Below are positions 41,664-50,721 of a DNA stretch of 64,000 bases, piece after piece. The stretch is taken from NCBI GenBank assembly GCA_900553515.1, contig USDN01000006.1, forward strand, positions 1 to 64,000. The letters run 5' to 3'. A program made the position numbers and the translations under genes. The notes beneath the pieces were generated by a model. The model saw only the letters and a program-made list of their open reading frames with translations, was not told the DNA's origin and made no database searches. Source of the stretch: an uncultured Blautia sp. GTDB taxonomy: Bacteria; Bacillota; Clostridia; Lachnospirales; Lachnospiraceae. The number at the start of each line of letters is the position of its first letter. Within the stretch, counting starts at the first letter, position 1.

Positions 41664-43247
41664 TTAATGTGTGCGGATCAGATCTTTTAATCCATATGGA
41701 ATGGATTCACTGAAAATTGCCGGGTTCATTTCTTTCAGATTTTCGCTGATAATCGGCTTAAATTCCATAAGGTCGAGGATCTGTGTCTGAAGGTCGATTC
41801 CCGGAGCAATTTCGGTAAGTACAAGTCCCTCGGGACGAAGTTCAAAAACAGCTCTTTCTGTTACATAGTGCATTTTCTGGTGTTTGCTGCGTGCGATTTT
41901 TCCGTTATAGGAAATCTGCTGCACTTTTTTTACAAATTTAATCAGGCTTCCTTCCTGGTCGATATGGAGCTTACCGCCTTCAAAAGAGCATTTCAGCCCT
42001 TTTCCTGTAAAGGATGAGCAGAAAACAACATGTTTGGCGTTTGTTGTTATATCAATGAAACCTCCGGCTCCGGTAGGGTTGGGACCTAATTTGGTAGCGT
42101 TGACATTTCCTTCCGGATCAATCTCTCCGGCACCCATATAGGTAACATCTACGCCGGCTCCGTTATAATAATCAAACTGGTCGTCATGTCTGAGAAGCGC
42201 GAAATTATTTTTGGCAATACCAAAATCCACACCGCCAAGAGGGATTCCTCCATATATGCCTGATTCTACAGTGACCGTTACATCATCGCTGACCCCTTCC
42301 TCTGAAATAATAGGGCCTACCACATCGTTTGGAATGCCGGTTCCAACGTTAAGAACGTCGTCTACATGGAGTTCCATCAATGCACGGCGCCCGATTACCT
42401 TACGCAGGTTCATTTCCAGGATGTCTGAATTGGAAACAGGAACCTTGATGTCGCCGCAGTATGCGGGATCAAAAGCAAAACTGTGAGTCTGGCGGTGGTC
42501 TTCTTCCGGATTGGGACACATGACGACTGCATCAATAAAAATACCCGGTACAGTGACACGTTTACAGTGAAGAGATCCGGCTTTTACTTTGTATTTTGCC
42601 TGGGCAATGACTTTTCCGCCGAACTTTTTACATGCCATTACCGCAGAAAAAACTTCCAGCTGCATGGCTTCCTCATCTGTTGTGAGATTTCCCATTTCAT
42701 CCACATAAGTTCCACGAATAATACAGTAATCGAGAGGAATTGGTTTATAGCGCATATATTCTTCTCCGTCAATAGAGACGATGTCTACAATATCAGGAGC
42801 TTTTTTGGTGATATCATTCATTTTTCCACCGTCAATACGGGGATCAATAAAGGTTCCCAGTCCTACTTTGGTGATCTTTCCGGGTTCACCGCCTGCCATA
42901 CTTCTGTACAGCTGTGCAAACTGTCCCTGAGGAATGTTATATGCCAGTATTTTGTTTTCTGCGATCAGCTTCATCATACGGGGCTGAAGTCCCCAGTGGC
43001 CGCCTATGATCCGGTGGAGCATCCCTTCGTGGGCAAAATGCTGGATTCCTCTGTCCCGGTCACTTTGGCCGCAGGAGTGAACCAGAGTGAGATGATTGGG
43101 ACTTCCGGTTTCCAGAAAGCGTTTTTCAATGGCTTTCAGAACAGTCTCTGCTGCAGAAACAAGAGTCATGCCGATCGTTGCAACAGTGCTGCAGCTTTTG
43201 ATCATGGCTGCGGCTTCCTCTCCTGTCATAAATTTAGGTTTTTTCAT
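41664..43247 (-). CDS. Acyl-CoA:carboxylate CoA-transferase (family I, fused subunits)
   Basis: The 527-residue protein contains both halves of a family I CoA-transferase in one chain (PF01144), like propionate CoA-transferase or YdiF-type acetate CoA-transferase. The catalytic glutamate is in TVTVESGIYGGIPLGG. GTGIPNDVV and the N-terminal GMTLVSAAETVL fit the family. It transfers CoA from acetyl-CoA or similar to a short carboxylic acid, activating it without ATP. The operon also has an ATP-dependent ligase, so two activation routes are encoded side by side. Confidence 0.9.
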   Translation of the reverse strand: MKKPKFMTGEEAAAMIKSCSTVATIGMTLVSAAETVLKAIEKRFLETGSPNHLTLVHSCGQSDRDRGIQHFAHEGMLHRIIGGHWGLQPRMMKLIAENKILAYNIPQGQFAQLYRSMAGGEPGKITKVGLGTFIDPRIDGGKMNDITKKAPDIVDIVSIDGEEYMRYKPIPLDYCIIRGTYVDEMGNLTTDEEAMQLEVFSAVMACKKFGGKVIAQAKYKVKAGSLHCKRVTVPGIFIDAVVMCPNPEEDHRQTHSFAFDPAYCGDIKVPVSNSDILEMNLRKVIGRRALMELHVDDVLNVGTGIPNDVVGPIISEEGVSDDVTVTVESGIYGGIPLGGVDFGIAKNNFALLRHDDQFDYYNGAGVDVTYMGAGEIDPEGNVNATKLGPNPTGAGGFIDITTNAKHVVFCSSFTGKGLKCSFEGGKLHIDQEGSLIKFVKKVQQISYNGKIARSKHQKMHYVTERAVFELRPEGLVLTEIAPGIDLQTQILDLMEFKPIISENLKEMNPAIFSESIPYGLKDLIRTH

Positions 43248-43267
43248 AGTATCCTCCTGTATAAAAA

Positions 43268-44872
43268 TTATTTTTCCGAAAAAAGGCTTCGGAGCTTTTT
43301 CTTATCAATCTTGCCGTTGGGAGTCAGCGGAAGCTCTTCTGAAATCAGTATCTTTGCAGGTATTTTGTATTTTGCGATTCGTTTATGCAGAAGATTCTGA
43401 ATGGAACATTCATTTAAATCACAGCCCGGCTCCAGTACGACCATAGCAGCGGCAACTTCTCCATATACGGGATCAGGAATACCTACAACAGCAGCCTCCC
43501 GGATTCCTTTTATTTTATAAAGCTCATTTTCTACATCGAAGCTGCAGATTTTTTCGCCGCCTCTGTTAATCATGTCTTTTTTTCTGTCCACAACATAAAG
43601 GTAGCCCTCCATGTTGAAATATCCCAGATCTCCGGTAGCCAGCCAGCCATTTTGAAGCGCGGCGGACTCCTTTTTGTAATAGGAGCTTAAAACAACATTA
43701 CCGGAAATCCATATTTCTCCAATTTCCATGTCCTTCACAGGATTTCCAAAATCATCTTTGATTTCAAAGCAGGTACCTGGTATGGGAAGTCCGGAGGAAC
43801 CGATGTACGGACTTGTGCTGGCGTCGCCCGGAAAAACAGCAGCCGGAGAAGTCGTTTCGGTAAGCCCGTATACGGTGTGAAAAGCACTGTGTGGAAGCCA
43901 GTCGTGGATGGCTTTCATTTTTTCCGCCGGCATGTTACTGCTTCCACATGCAAATTTTTTCAGGGTAGGAAGTTCCGGAAAAGCCTCCTTTTCTTCAAGA
44001 AGCATAGAAAAAACAGTCGGCGAGGCATGAAGAAATGTAACTCCGTTGTCTTTTATGCACTGAAGAACTCTTCTGGCATTGAACATTTTATGCAGATATA
44101 AAGTGCCGCCGCAGTAGATAAACAGTCCGAGAAGAGCAACCATACCGGTTATGTGATAAATTGGTATCGGAATCACGGAAATATCTTCACTGGTAATGGA
44201 TAAAAGCTTTTGATAAACAGCTACGGCGTTCATAATATTATAGTTTTTGATCACAACGCCTTTACTCTGAGAGGTGGTGCCAGAGGTGAACATAATGATG
44301 GCATCATCCTCAAAGTCGTTTCTTTCAGTAAAGCAGGGAATGCCGGATGTCCTGTATTTGTACAGACCATATCCCTCCCGGCTGTCTGTACAGAGGAGCC
44401 TTCTGATTCCCTGCGTTTCAAATCTGTCAAACCAGTGATAAAAGTCCTGATCACAGATGATGCACTGGACGTCTGCCTTTTTAATAAGAGAAGCAACTTC
44501 ACTTTCTTTATATTTGCTGGGCAGAGGAACTGTGACTGCTCCCAGCTTTAAAAGTGAAAAAAAGGAAACACAGAATTCCAGACAGTTGTACATCATAAGC
44601 GCAACATGACTGCCTTTTTCTATATGCAGTTCATGATGAAGGTAATCTGCAAACACATCTACTTTATGTAACAGATCTGAATAAGTACATATATTGTTAA
44701 AATTATCTATGAGAGCCGGCTTGTCCGGAAAGTTTCCTGCAGTTATCTGTAAAGCTTCATAAAGACTGACAGGAAGACCGGGACAGGAAAAAATGGTTTT
44801 GCCGGAAGACAAAGTTATCTCTGTAATTTCATATGGAATGATATTTTTCCATAGTTTGGTTCCCGAATACAT
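43268..44872 (-). CDS. AMP-forming acyl-CoA synthetase/ligase
   Basis: The start at 44872 (MYSGTKLWKN) is supported by AAAGGAGG 6 bp upstream. A longer frame to 44998 would run through the promoter. The 534-residue protein is an ANL-superfamily enzyme with the AMP-binding loop MFTSGTTSQSKG, YGLTETTSPA, the GDLGYFNMEGYLYVVDRKKD hinge and the catalytic lysine in PNGKIDKKK. It activates a carboxylic acid with ATP and CoA. The acid is not predictable from sequence; FadK-, CaiC- and BaiB-like enzymes share this layout. It is the first gene of the operon. Confidence 0.9.
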   Translation of the reverse strand: MYSGTKLWKNIIPYEITEITLSSGKTIFSCPGLPVSLYEALQITAGNFPDKPALIDNFNNICTYSDLLHKVDVFADYLHHELHIEKGSHVALMMYNCLEFCVSFFSLLKLGAVTVPLPSKYKESEVASLIKKADVQCIICDQDFYHWFDRFETQGIRRLLCTDSREGYGLYKYRTSGIPCFTERNDFEDDAIIMFTSGTTSQSKGVVIKNYNIMNAVAVYQKLLSITSEDISVIPIPIYHITGMVALLGLFIYCGGTLYLHKMFNARRVLQCIKDNGVTFLHASPTVFSMLLEEKEAFPELPTLKKFACGSSNMPAEKMKAIHDWLPHSAFHTVYGLTETTSPAAVFPGDASTSPYIGSSGLPIPGTCFEIKDDFGNPVKDMEIGEIWISGNVVLSSYYKKESAALQNGWLATGDLGYFNMEGYLYVVDRKKDMINRGGEKICSFDVENELYKIKGIREAAVVGIPDPVYGEVAAAMVVLEPGCDLNECSIQNLLHKRIAKYKIPAKILISEELPLTPNGKIDKKKLRSLFSEK

Positions 44873-44887
44873 AAAGACCTCCTTTAA

Positions 44888-44899
44888 GAAAACGGTTTC
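44888..44899 (+). promoter_or_regulatory. LacI-type operator in the divergent region, site 1
   Basis: GAAAACGGTTTC is a near-perfect palindrome located between the minus-strand -10 and the acyl-CoA ligase RBS. Related sites lie at 45061 and 45104. Confidence 0.65.
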
Positions 44900-44911
44900 G
44901 TTACAATTTCT

Positions 44912-44940
44912 ATAATATTGCAAAGAACAGCGCAAGTCAA
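44912..44940 (-). promoter_or_regulatory. Promoter of the acyl-CoA ligase/thiolase operon
   Basis: Minus strand: TTGACT (44935-44940), 17-bp spacer, TATTAT (44912-44917). The operator at 44888 lies directly downstream, as a roadblock. Confidence 0.8.
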
Positions 44941-45015
44941 TCTGTAGAAATGCACGAAAATTATTGTAAAAGTTAGTATAAATTGACAAAATAGACATGT
45001 AAACGAAAATGATGC

Positions 45016-45044
45016 TTGATTTTTATAGATGGAACGAATATAAT
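45016..45044 (+). promoter_or_regulatory. Promoter of the SDR/Liv transporter operon
   Basis: TTGATT (45016-45021), 17-bp spacer, perfect TATAAT (45039-45044). Operators at 45061 and 45104 follow it. Confidence 0.8.
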
Positions 45045-45060
45045 CGGGGTAACAGCAGGA

Positions 45061-45072
45061 GAAAACGATTTC
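45061..45072 (+). promoter_or_regulatory. LacI-type operator, site 2
   Basis: GAAAACGATTTC, the same GAAAACGNTTTC pattern as site 1, lies about 10 bp after the predicted plus-strand transcription start. Confidence 0.65.
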
Positions 45073-45103
45073 TTGATTTGGAAGAAAAAACAAATTAGCA
45101 AAA

Positions 45104-45115
45104 GAAAACGTTGTC
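45104..45115 (+). promoter_or_regulatory. LacI-type operator, site 3 (degenerate)
   Basis: GAAAACGTTGTC shares the left half and CG centre of sites 1 and 2 with one changed base on the right. Confidence 0.5.
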
Positions 45116-45155
45116 TGGTGAAAAGAACAGGAAAAGGGAGGGTGAAGCAAAACAA

Positions 45156-45914
45156 ATGAAGCTTGATTTAAGCGGAAAACGGGCAATTGTAACCGGCGGC
45201 GGAAGAGGGCTGTGCAGATGTATCGCCGAAGCGCTGCATGATTCCGGGGCAGAGGTCGTGTTGGTTGGAAGCTCTGAGGCTACGAAAAAATCCGCTGAAG
45301 AAATGCAGGCTGCGGGTCCTGCGGTTTATGCAGTTACCGGAAATCTGGGGGAAAAGGACGAAATAGCCGGAATATTTACACAATGTATGAAATTACTTGG
45401 GGGAAGGGTAGATATTCTGGTAAATGGAGCCGGCACACAGTTTCGCTGTGACGCGGTTGATTTTCCGGCTGATGAATGGGAAAGAATACTGGCGCTGAAT
45501 CTCGGCGCAGTGTTTTATCTGTCGCAGATGGCGGGGAAGGAGATGATCCGGAACGGATATGGAAAGATCATCAATATAGCTTCTATGACATCTTTTTTTG
45601 GAAGCAGCCGTATTCCGGCATATGTGGCTTCCAAGGCAGGAGTTGCACAGCTGACAAAAGCGCTGTCAAATGAATGGGCGGCTTATGGGGTAAACGTAAA
45701 CGCCATTGCACCGGGATATATGGAAACAAGGCTGACCGGGGATATCAAAGAAAAAAATCCGGAACAGTATAAAGAAATCACATCCAGAATCCCAATGGGA
45801 AGATGGGGAACAGGAGATGATCTGAAAGGTCTGGCTGTATTTCTTGCCTCTGATGCTTCGGCTTATATATCAGGCGCCGTGATTCCGGTGGACGGAGGTT
45901 ATTTGGGAAAATAA
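45156..45914 (+). CDS. SDR oxidoreductase (KduD/FabG-like), first gene of the transporter operon
   Basis: The 252-residue short-chain dehydrogenase has TGGGRGLCRCIA for cofactor binding, NGAG, the catalytic serine in ASMTSFFG and YVASK. The closing DGGYLGK is typical of KduD/gluconate 5-dehydrogenase-like SDRs. The start at 45156 is chosen because the SDR domain begins there (KLDLSGKRAIVTGGG). AGGGAGGG lies about 13 bp upstream, slightly far. In this island it may oxidise the free hydroxy acid, for example a 3-hydroxy acid to its keto acid, before CoA activation. This is inference. Confidence 0.87.
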   Translation: MKLDLSGKRAIVTGGGRGLCRCIAEALHDSGAEVVLVGSSEATKKSAEEMQAAGPAVYAVTGNLGEKDEIAGIFTQCMKLLGGRVDILVNGAGTQFRCDAVDFPADEWERILALNLGAVFYLSQMAGKEMIRNGYGKIINIASMTSFFGSSRIPAYVASKAGVAQLTKALSNEWAAYGVNVNAIAPGYMETRLTGDIKEKNPEQYKEITSRIPMGRWGTGDDLKGLAVFLASDASAYISGAVIPVDGGYLGK

Positions 45915-45940
45915 GAAATACTTAAGGAGGGAAATGCATA

Positions 45941-46816
45941 ATGAATACTGAGATTTTGATACAGGCGATTATCAACGGCATTATGGTCGGCGGAATCTAT
46001 GCAATGATTGGTATGAGCCTTAATATGATTTTCGGCGTTATGAAAATCGTAAACTTTTGTCAGGGTGAGCTTTTAATGGTAAGTATGTATATTACCTATC
46101 TGTTTTATTCTGAACTTGGAATGGAACCTTTTGTGGCGATTCCGCTGGTTGCAGTGATTATGTTTGGTGTTGGAGCATTGATTCAGTCCACAATGATTAC
46201 ACGCTCTATTAAAGAAGACGGAGACCAGAACGTACTGTTTCTGACCTGCTGTCTGGGAATTTTTCTTTCCAATACGGCGCTTCTTCTGTTTAAGTCAGAT
46301 TACCGTACGGCTGAAAGCGTTTTCTCTAATAAAGTTGTTTCTCTTGGAAGCATGAATATCAGCGTACCCAAGCTTCTGGGATTTGTAGCTCTCTGTGTAA
46401 CTACCGTACTGATTTTCCTTATGCTGTATTATACAAAAATCGGCAAGCAGATCCGCGCTACCTCACAGAATGCAATCGGAGCGCAGGTTACCGGAATCAG
46501 AACCAGAGTGGTTTATGCGTGTACTTACGGTCTGGGCGCAGCGATTGCAGGTATTGCAGGCGCCTGCCTGATGTCCTACTATTATGTGTATCCGGCAGTG
46601 GGCAATATTTATGGTACCCGTTCTTTCATTGTTGTTACCATGGGCGGACTTGGCAGTGTTGTCGGAGCGTTCTTTGGAGGAATTGGTCTGGGAGTTATGG
46701 AAACTGTCGGATCAGTTGTGGTAGGAGCTGCATTTAAAGATACATTAGTATTTATTGTATTTATTTTGATTTTGGTAATAAAAGAAAACCTTAATATCAG
46801 AAGGAGAAAGGGGTAA
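45941..46816 (+). CDS. livH: Liv-type ABC transporter permease LivH
   Basis: The 291-residue membrane protein has eight or so spans and the LivH family patterns GIYAMIGMSLNMIFGVMKIV and TSQNAIGAQVTGIRT. It forms one half of the channel of a branched-chain amino acid type (HAAT) ABC importer. Such importers also carry aromatic and short-chain carboxylic acids, and the gene neighbourhood favours an organic acid here. The RBS AAGGAGG lies before the ATG. Confidence 0.92.
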   Translation: MNTEILIQAIINGIMVGGIYAMIGMSLNMIFGVMKIVNFCQGELLMVSMYITYLFYSELGMEPFVAIPLVAVIMFGVGALIQSTMITRSIKEDGDQNVLFLTCCLGIFLSNTALLLFKSDYRTAESVFSNKVVSLGSMNISVPKLLGFVALCVTTVLIFLMLYYTKIGKQIRATSQNAIGAQVTGIRTRVVYACTYGLGAAIAGIAGACLMSYYYVYPAVGNIYGTRSFIVVTMGGLGSVVGAFFGGIGLGVMETVGSVVVGAAFKDTLVFIVFILILVIKENLNIRRRKG

Positions 46817-46821
46817 GTAAA

Positions 46822-47832
46822 ATGAGAAAAAAGTTTGGGATTCGGCAGATACTGCTGCTGGTTTTAGTTCTTATATGCCTGATAGTACCGACTTTTGTTA
46901 AAACGCCATATATGCTGGGTATTTTTGTTACCACATTTTATATTGGATGCGGAACTCTGGCCTGGAGTGTACTCGGAAGCCTTACCGGAGAAATTTCTCT
47001 TGGACATGCAGGGTTTATGGGGCTTGGCGCATATATCGGAGCGCTTCTTATGAACAATAAGCATATTTCTCCCTGGGTGGGGATGCTGATTGCTTTTGTT
47101 GTAGTCGGATTACTTGCTGCCTGTCTTCTTGCGCCGTGTTTTGTACTTTCGGGACCATATTTTACACTGGTAACGATCGCTTTTGCAGAGGCGTTCAGAA
47201 ACCTGTTCACTAACTGGGACTATGCAGGAAAAGGCCAGGGAATTCTGGTTCCCCTGAAAGAGCAGGGCATGTACAGTATGAGATGGATTTCCAAAGTACC
47301 GTACTACTATATAGCCCTGATCATGCTGATCGTATTTTATGTGATCCTCAGAAAGATTGACAGATCCAAACTGGGGTATGCGTTAAAAACAATCCGAGAA
47401 GATGAAGAAACTGCAAATGCAGTAGGAATCAATCCGTTTAAGTATAAATTTATCGCAACCTTTATCAGCGCGGGGCTGATCGCTGTTGTCGGTGTATTTT
47501 ATGCAAACTACATTGGTTACATCAATCCGGATATCATGAAGCAGTCACAGGCTCTGAATTATGTGATGCCGGCGATTATCGGTGGTATCGGCAGTATAAC
47601 AGGTCCTCTTCTGGGCGCAGTTATCCTTACGCCGCTGTCAGAGTTTCTCAGTGCAACGCTTTCTCATATTGCAGGAGGATTGAATCTGGTTGTTTATGCA
47701 GTGATCGTAATCGCAGTCATCCTGTTCCGCCCTACAGGTATTATGGGATGGTTTGACCATAGTAAGTTTAAGAAAAAAATGAACGACAGATTTGACGCGA
47801 TAGATGCAAAACTGTTTGGAAAGAGGGGGTGA
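46822..47832 (+). CDS. livM: Liv-type ABC transporter permease LivM
   Basis: The 336-residue membrane protein carries the LivM signatures GEISLGHAGFMGLGAYIGA and IREDEETANAVGINPFKYK, plus GGIGSITGPLLGA. It is 5 bp after livH and 4 bp before livG. It pairs with LivH to form the channel. The cytosolic C-terminus ends KLFGKRG. Confidence 0.93.
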   Translation: MRKKFGIRQILLLVLVLICLIVPTFVKTPYMLGIFVTTFYIGCGTLAWSVLGSLTGEISLGHAGFMGLGAYIGALLMNNKHISPWVGMLIAFVVVGLLAACLLAPCFVLSGPYFTLVTIAFAEAFRNLFTNWDYAGKGQGILVPLKEQGMYSMRWISKVPYYYIALIMLIVFYVILRKIDRSKLGYALKTIREDEETANAVGINPFKYKFIATFISAGLIAVVGVFYANYIGYINPDIMKQSQALNYVMPAIIGGIGSITGPLLGAVILTPLSEFLSATLSHIAGGLNLVVYAVIVIAVILFRPTGIMGWFDHSKFKKKMNDRFDAIDAKLFGKRG

Positions 47833-47836
47833 TCAT

Positions 47837-48565
47837 ATGGCTGAACTTTTGGAGATCAAAAATCTTACAAAAAACTTTCACGGACTGAAGGCGGTCAGCG
47901 ATGTAAGCTTTACAGTAGAAAAGGGAAGCATTACCGGTATGATCGGAAGTAATGGCGCCGGAAAAACAACTGTTTTTAATATGATCAGCGGTGTTCTGAC
48001 GCCGACAAGCGGATCTATTATCTATCAGGGAAAAGACATTACCGGAACAAAGGCATGTAAATACACAGGAATGGGGATTGCCAGAACCTTCCAGATCATG
48101 AAGCCTCTGAGAAATATGACGGTTCTGGACAATGTGGTATCGGGTGCTATTTTTGGAAGAAAACAGCTGAGCGCCGTACAGGCAAGAGATTATGCTGCGG
48201 AAATCCTGGAGTTTACCGGATTATATGATAAGAAAGATCTTTATCCAAAGGATATGGGTACTCCTTATAAAAAACGTCTGGAGGTAGCGAGGGCGCTGGC
48301 TACGGATCCGGAGCTGCTGCTTCTGGATGAGGTTATGGCAGGTCTGAATCCTACAGAGACAGATGAAGCGGTGGAATTGTTCCAGAAGATTAATGACCAG
48401 GGAACCACCATACTTCTTATTGAACATATCATGCGTGCAGTGGCAAGCCTGTGTCAGAAGGTTGTTGTTATGCATCATGGAGAAAAGATTACAGAGGGAA
48501 CGCCGGAGCAGGTTATGAACGATCCGTATGTAATAGAAATTTATCTTGGAAAGGAGGAAGACTGA
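47837..48565 (+). CDS. livG: Liv-type ABC transporter ATPase LivG
   Basis: The start at 47837 (MAELLEIKNLTKNF) follows AGAGGGGG. The 242-residue ATPase has Walker A GSNGAGKTT, Q-loop region GIARTFQIMKP, a divergent signature segment (PYKKRLEVARALA in place of LSGGQ), Walker B LLLLDEVMAGLNP and H-loop IEHIMRAV. The LSGGQ divergence is visible: the usual LPYGQQRRLEIARAL of LivG reads here as TPYKKRLEVARAL, which lacks Gln and some residues. Energises uptake with LivF. Confidence 0.92.
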   Translation: MAELLEIKNLTKNFHGLKAVSDVSFTVEKGSITGMIGSNGAGKTTVFNMISGVLTPTSGSIIYQGKDITGTKACKYTGMGIARTFQIMKPLRNMTVLDNVVSGAIFGRKQLSAVQARDYAAEILEFTGLYDKKDLYPKDMGTPYKKRLEVARALATDPELLLLDEVMAGLNPTETDEAVELFQKINDQGTTILLIEHIMRAVASLCQKVVVMHHGEKITEGTPEQVMNDPYVIEIYLGKEED

Positions 48566-48566
48566 T

Positions 48567-49286
48567 ATGGCTGACAATTATTTCCAGGTGGACAGGATCA
48601 ATGTAAAATACGGGGATATTCAGGTATTGTGGGATGTGAGCTTTGAAGCGGCAAAAGGCGAGATCATTGCACTGGTAGGAAGTAATGGAGCCGGAAAAAG
48701 TACGTCGGTAAAAGCGGCAAGCGGACTGGTAAAAACCTGTGGCGGAAGAATCGTATTTGACGGACAGGAAGTGACCGGCGGTAACTGCAGAAGCTTTATT
48801 GATCATGGTATTATCCTCTGTCCGGAAGGAAGACAGCTTTTTCCGCAGATGACGGTACTGGAGAATCTTGAAATGGGAGCCTGCAGCAAAGAGGCGGAAG
48901 CAAAGAAAAAGGATACCATAGAAAAAATATATACATGGTTTCCCAAATTAAAGGAGAGAGCGAAACAGATGGCAGGTACACTTTCCGGAGGAGAACAGCA
49001 GATGGTTGCTTTTTCCAGAGGAATGATGGGACTTCCCAAGCTGCTTCTGATGGACGAACCGTCTCTGGGACTTGCGCCTACGATTGTAGACGATATTTTC
49101 CGGATTGCAAAGAGAGTATCGCAGGAATCCGGACTTACGATCGTTCTGGTAGAGCAGGACGTAAGAAAAGCGCTGAAGATTGCAAACAGGGGATATGTAC
49201 TGGAGAATGGTGTGATCAATATTCAGGGAACCGCTCAGGAACTGCTGAATAATGAAGAGGTAAAAAAAGCTTATCTGGGTATCTGA
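48567..49286 (+). CDS. livF: Liv-type ABC transporter ATPase LivF
   Basis: The start at 48567 follows AAGGAGG. The 239-residue ATPase has Walker A GSNGAGKST, LCPEGRQLFPQMTVLENLEM, the signature LSGGEQQM, Walker B LLLMDEPSLGLAP and the terminal YVLENG segment. It is typical of LivF in length and motifs. It is separated from livG by one base. Confidence 0.94.
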   Translation: MADNYFQVDRINVKYGDIQVLWDVSFEAAKGEIIALVGSNGAGKSTSVKAASGLVKTCGGRIVFDGQEVTGGNCRSFIDHGIILCPEGRQLFPQMTVLENLEMGACSKEAEAKKKDTIEKIYTWFPKLKERAKQMAGTLSGGEQQMVAFSRGMMGLPKLLLMDEPSLGLAPTIVDDIFRIAKRVSQESGLTIVLVEQDVRKALKIANRGYVLENGVINIQGTAQELLNNEEVKKAYLGI

Positions 49287-49348
49287 TAACTTTATTATGT
49301 ATTTTCACCGGAGAAACCGGGAAAAATAAAAGAATGGAGGGTTTTTTT

Positions 49349-50611
49349 ATGAAGAAAAAGGTAGTAGCACTGACAATGGCAGCGACAATGATGGCGTCTT
49401 CACTGGGGCTTGGCGGAGTAACGGCATATGCGGCAGAGGATCCGATTGTAATCGGCGCAGTGTATCCGATGACAGGAGACCTTGCAGACTCCGGAAAAAC
49501 CATGCAGCAGGGAATTGATATGGCTGTAGAGGAGATCAACGAAGAGGGCGGCGTTGACGGACAGGAAGTAAAGGTGATTTATGGCGATTCCAAGGGTGAT
49601 TCTGCCGCAGGTATGACCGAGGCGGAAAGACTGATTACACAGGAGAACGTAGACGTTCTGATCGGCTGCTATCAGTCAGGAGTAACTGTAACGGTTGCGC
49701 AGATCGCAGAGCAGTACGGCGTTCCGCTTATTACTGCAAACGCAACATCTGACGCGCTTACTTCCAACGGTTATAAGTACTTTTTCAGGCTGGCTCCTAC
49801 AAATATGATGTTTGTCCGTGATATGATTGATTTCATCAAAGAGACATCAGAGAAGGACAGTAATGTTGCCGGAAAATCCGTGGCTGTTTTTACAGATAAC
49901 TCCGAGGTTGGACAGCAGACCTGCGAGTGGGCGAAATACTGGGCAGAGGAAAACGGTATCGAGTATCTGGGAGAAATCCTTTATACATCAGGAGCAGCGG
50001 ATCTTTCTTCGGAAGTTCTTCAGCTGAAATCCATGGAAGCAGATGTGGTAATCGCAGACAGCTATGTATCCGATGCGATCCTGTTCACAAAGACACTGAA
50101 TGAGCAGGGATATAAACCGAACATGGTAATCTGTAAAGGAAACGGATTTACAGAGGCTGCATATCTGGAAGGTGTTGGCTCTCTTGCAAATGGTATTGTA
50201 GTGGCAACAGAGTTTGTCGTAGGCTCCAAGGGTCAGGAAGTAACTGATAAGTATCTGGAAAAATACGGCGAGGATATGAACGGACACTCTGCTGAGGCAT
50301 ATACAACAGCGTGGGTTCTTATTGATGCGTTTAAGAATATCAAAGCAGCAGGCGAAAAGGTTGAAAGAGATACTATCAGGGACGAGCTGGAAGCTATCAA
50401 AATTGACAAATCTTTCTCTAATGGAAAGGAAATCATTCTTCCTTATGATACCATCGCATTTGAAGAGGACGAATTTAACGGAAGTCCGTATCTGAATCAG
50501 AACCTGTCAGCAACACTGACTGTTACTCAGATTCAGGGAGAAAAATATGTTCCGATCTGGCCGGATGATATTGCAGCAGAGAAACTGGTTTATCCGGCAG
50601 AATATAAGTGA
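49349..50611 (+). CDS. Liv-type ABC transporter substrate-binding protein
   Basis: The start at 49349 follows GGAGG. The 420-residue protein has a signal peptide (KKKVVALTMAATMMASSLG) cut near AYAAED, without a lipobox cysteine, so retention at the membrane is unclear. The mature part is a type 1 periplasmic-binding fold of the LivJ/LivK class: IGAVYPMTGDLADSGKTMQQ, GLMTEAERLI-like GMTEAERLITQENVDVLIG and AYTTAWVLIDAFKN. It determines the substrate of the importer. It is the last gene of the operon, before a strong terminator. Confidence 0.92.
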   Translation: MKKKVVALTMAATMMASSLGLGGVTAYAAEDPIVIGAVYPMTGDLADSGKTMQQGIDMAVEEINEEGGVDGQEVKVIYGDSKGDSAAGMTEAERLITQENVDVLIGCYQSGVTVTVAQIAEQYGVPLITANATSDALTSNGYKYFFRLAPTNMMFVRDMIDFIKETSEKDSNVAGKSVAVFTDNSEVGQQTCEWAKYWAEENGIEYLGEILYTSGAADLSSEVLQLKSMEADVVIADSYVSDAILFTKTLNEQGYKPNMVICKGNGFTEAAYLEGVGSLANGIVVATEFVVGSKGQEVTDKYLEKYGEDMNGHSAEAYTTAWVLIDAFKNIKAAGEKVERDTIRDELEAIKIDKSFSNGKEIILPYDTIAFEEDEFNGSPYLNQNLSATLTVTQIQGEKYVPIWPDDIAAEKLVYPAEYK

Positions 50612-50640
50612 TTGTATTTAAGTAATAAAAATGAACATGA

Positions 50641-50687
50641 AAGCGGAACCGTGCAGCAGGAACCTGTGACGGTTCCGCTTGTTTTTT
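50641..50687 (+). terminator. Terminator of the Liv operon
   Basis: A perfect 12-bp stem, AAGCGGAACCGT (50641-50652) and ACGGTTCCGCTT (50669-50680), then GTTTTTT. Confidence 0.92.
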
Positions 50688-50721
50688 GAGAAATCCAGTA
50701 CATTTTATGTGGTAAAACCTG

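Noticed and set aside
44888..45115. CcpA cre sites in the divergent promoter region
   Set aside because: The central AAACG part fits, but the outer TG and CA of the cre consensus are missing in all three copies. A local LacI regulator is a better match, though CcpA is not excluded.
39673..47832. Bile-acid-inducible (bai) operon
   Set aside because: A CoA ligase, CoA-transferase and SDR occur together as in bai, but the CoA-transferase is family I rather than the BaiF type, and BaiCD, BaiE, BaiH and BaiG equivalents are missing.
50691..50715. Another copy of repeat family A after the Liv operon
   Set aside because: Only about 12 bp (AGTACATTTTAT) match and neither hairpin arm nor tail is present.
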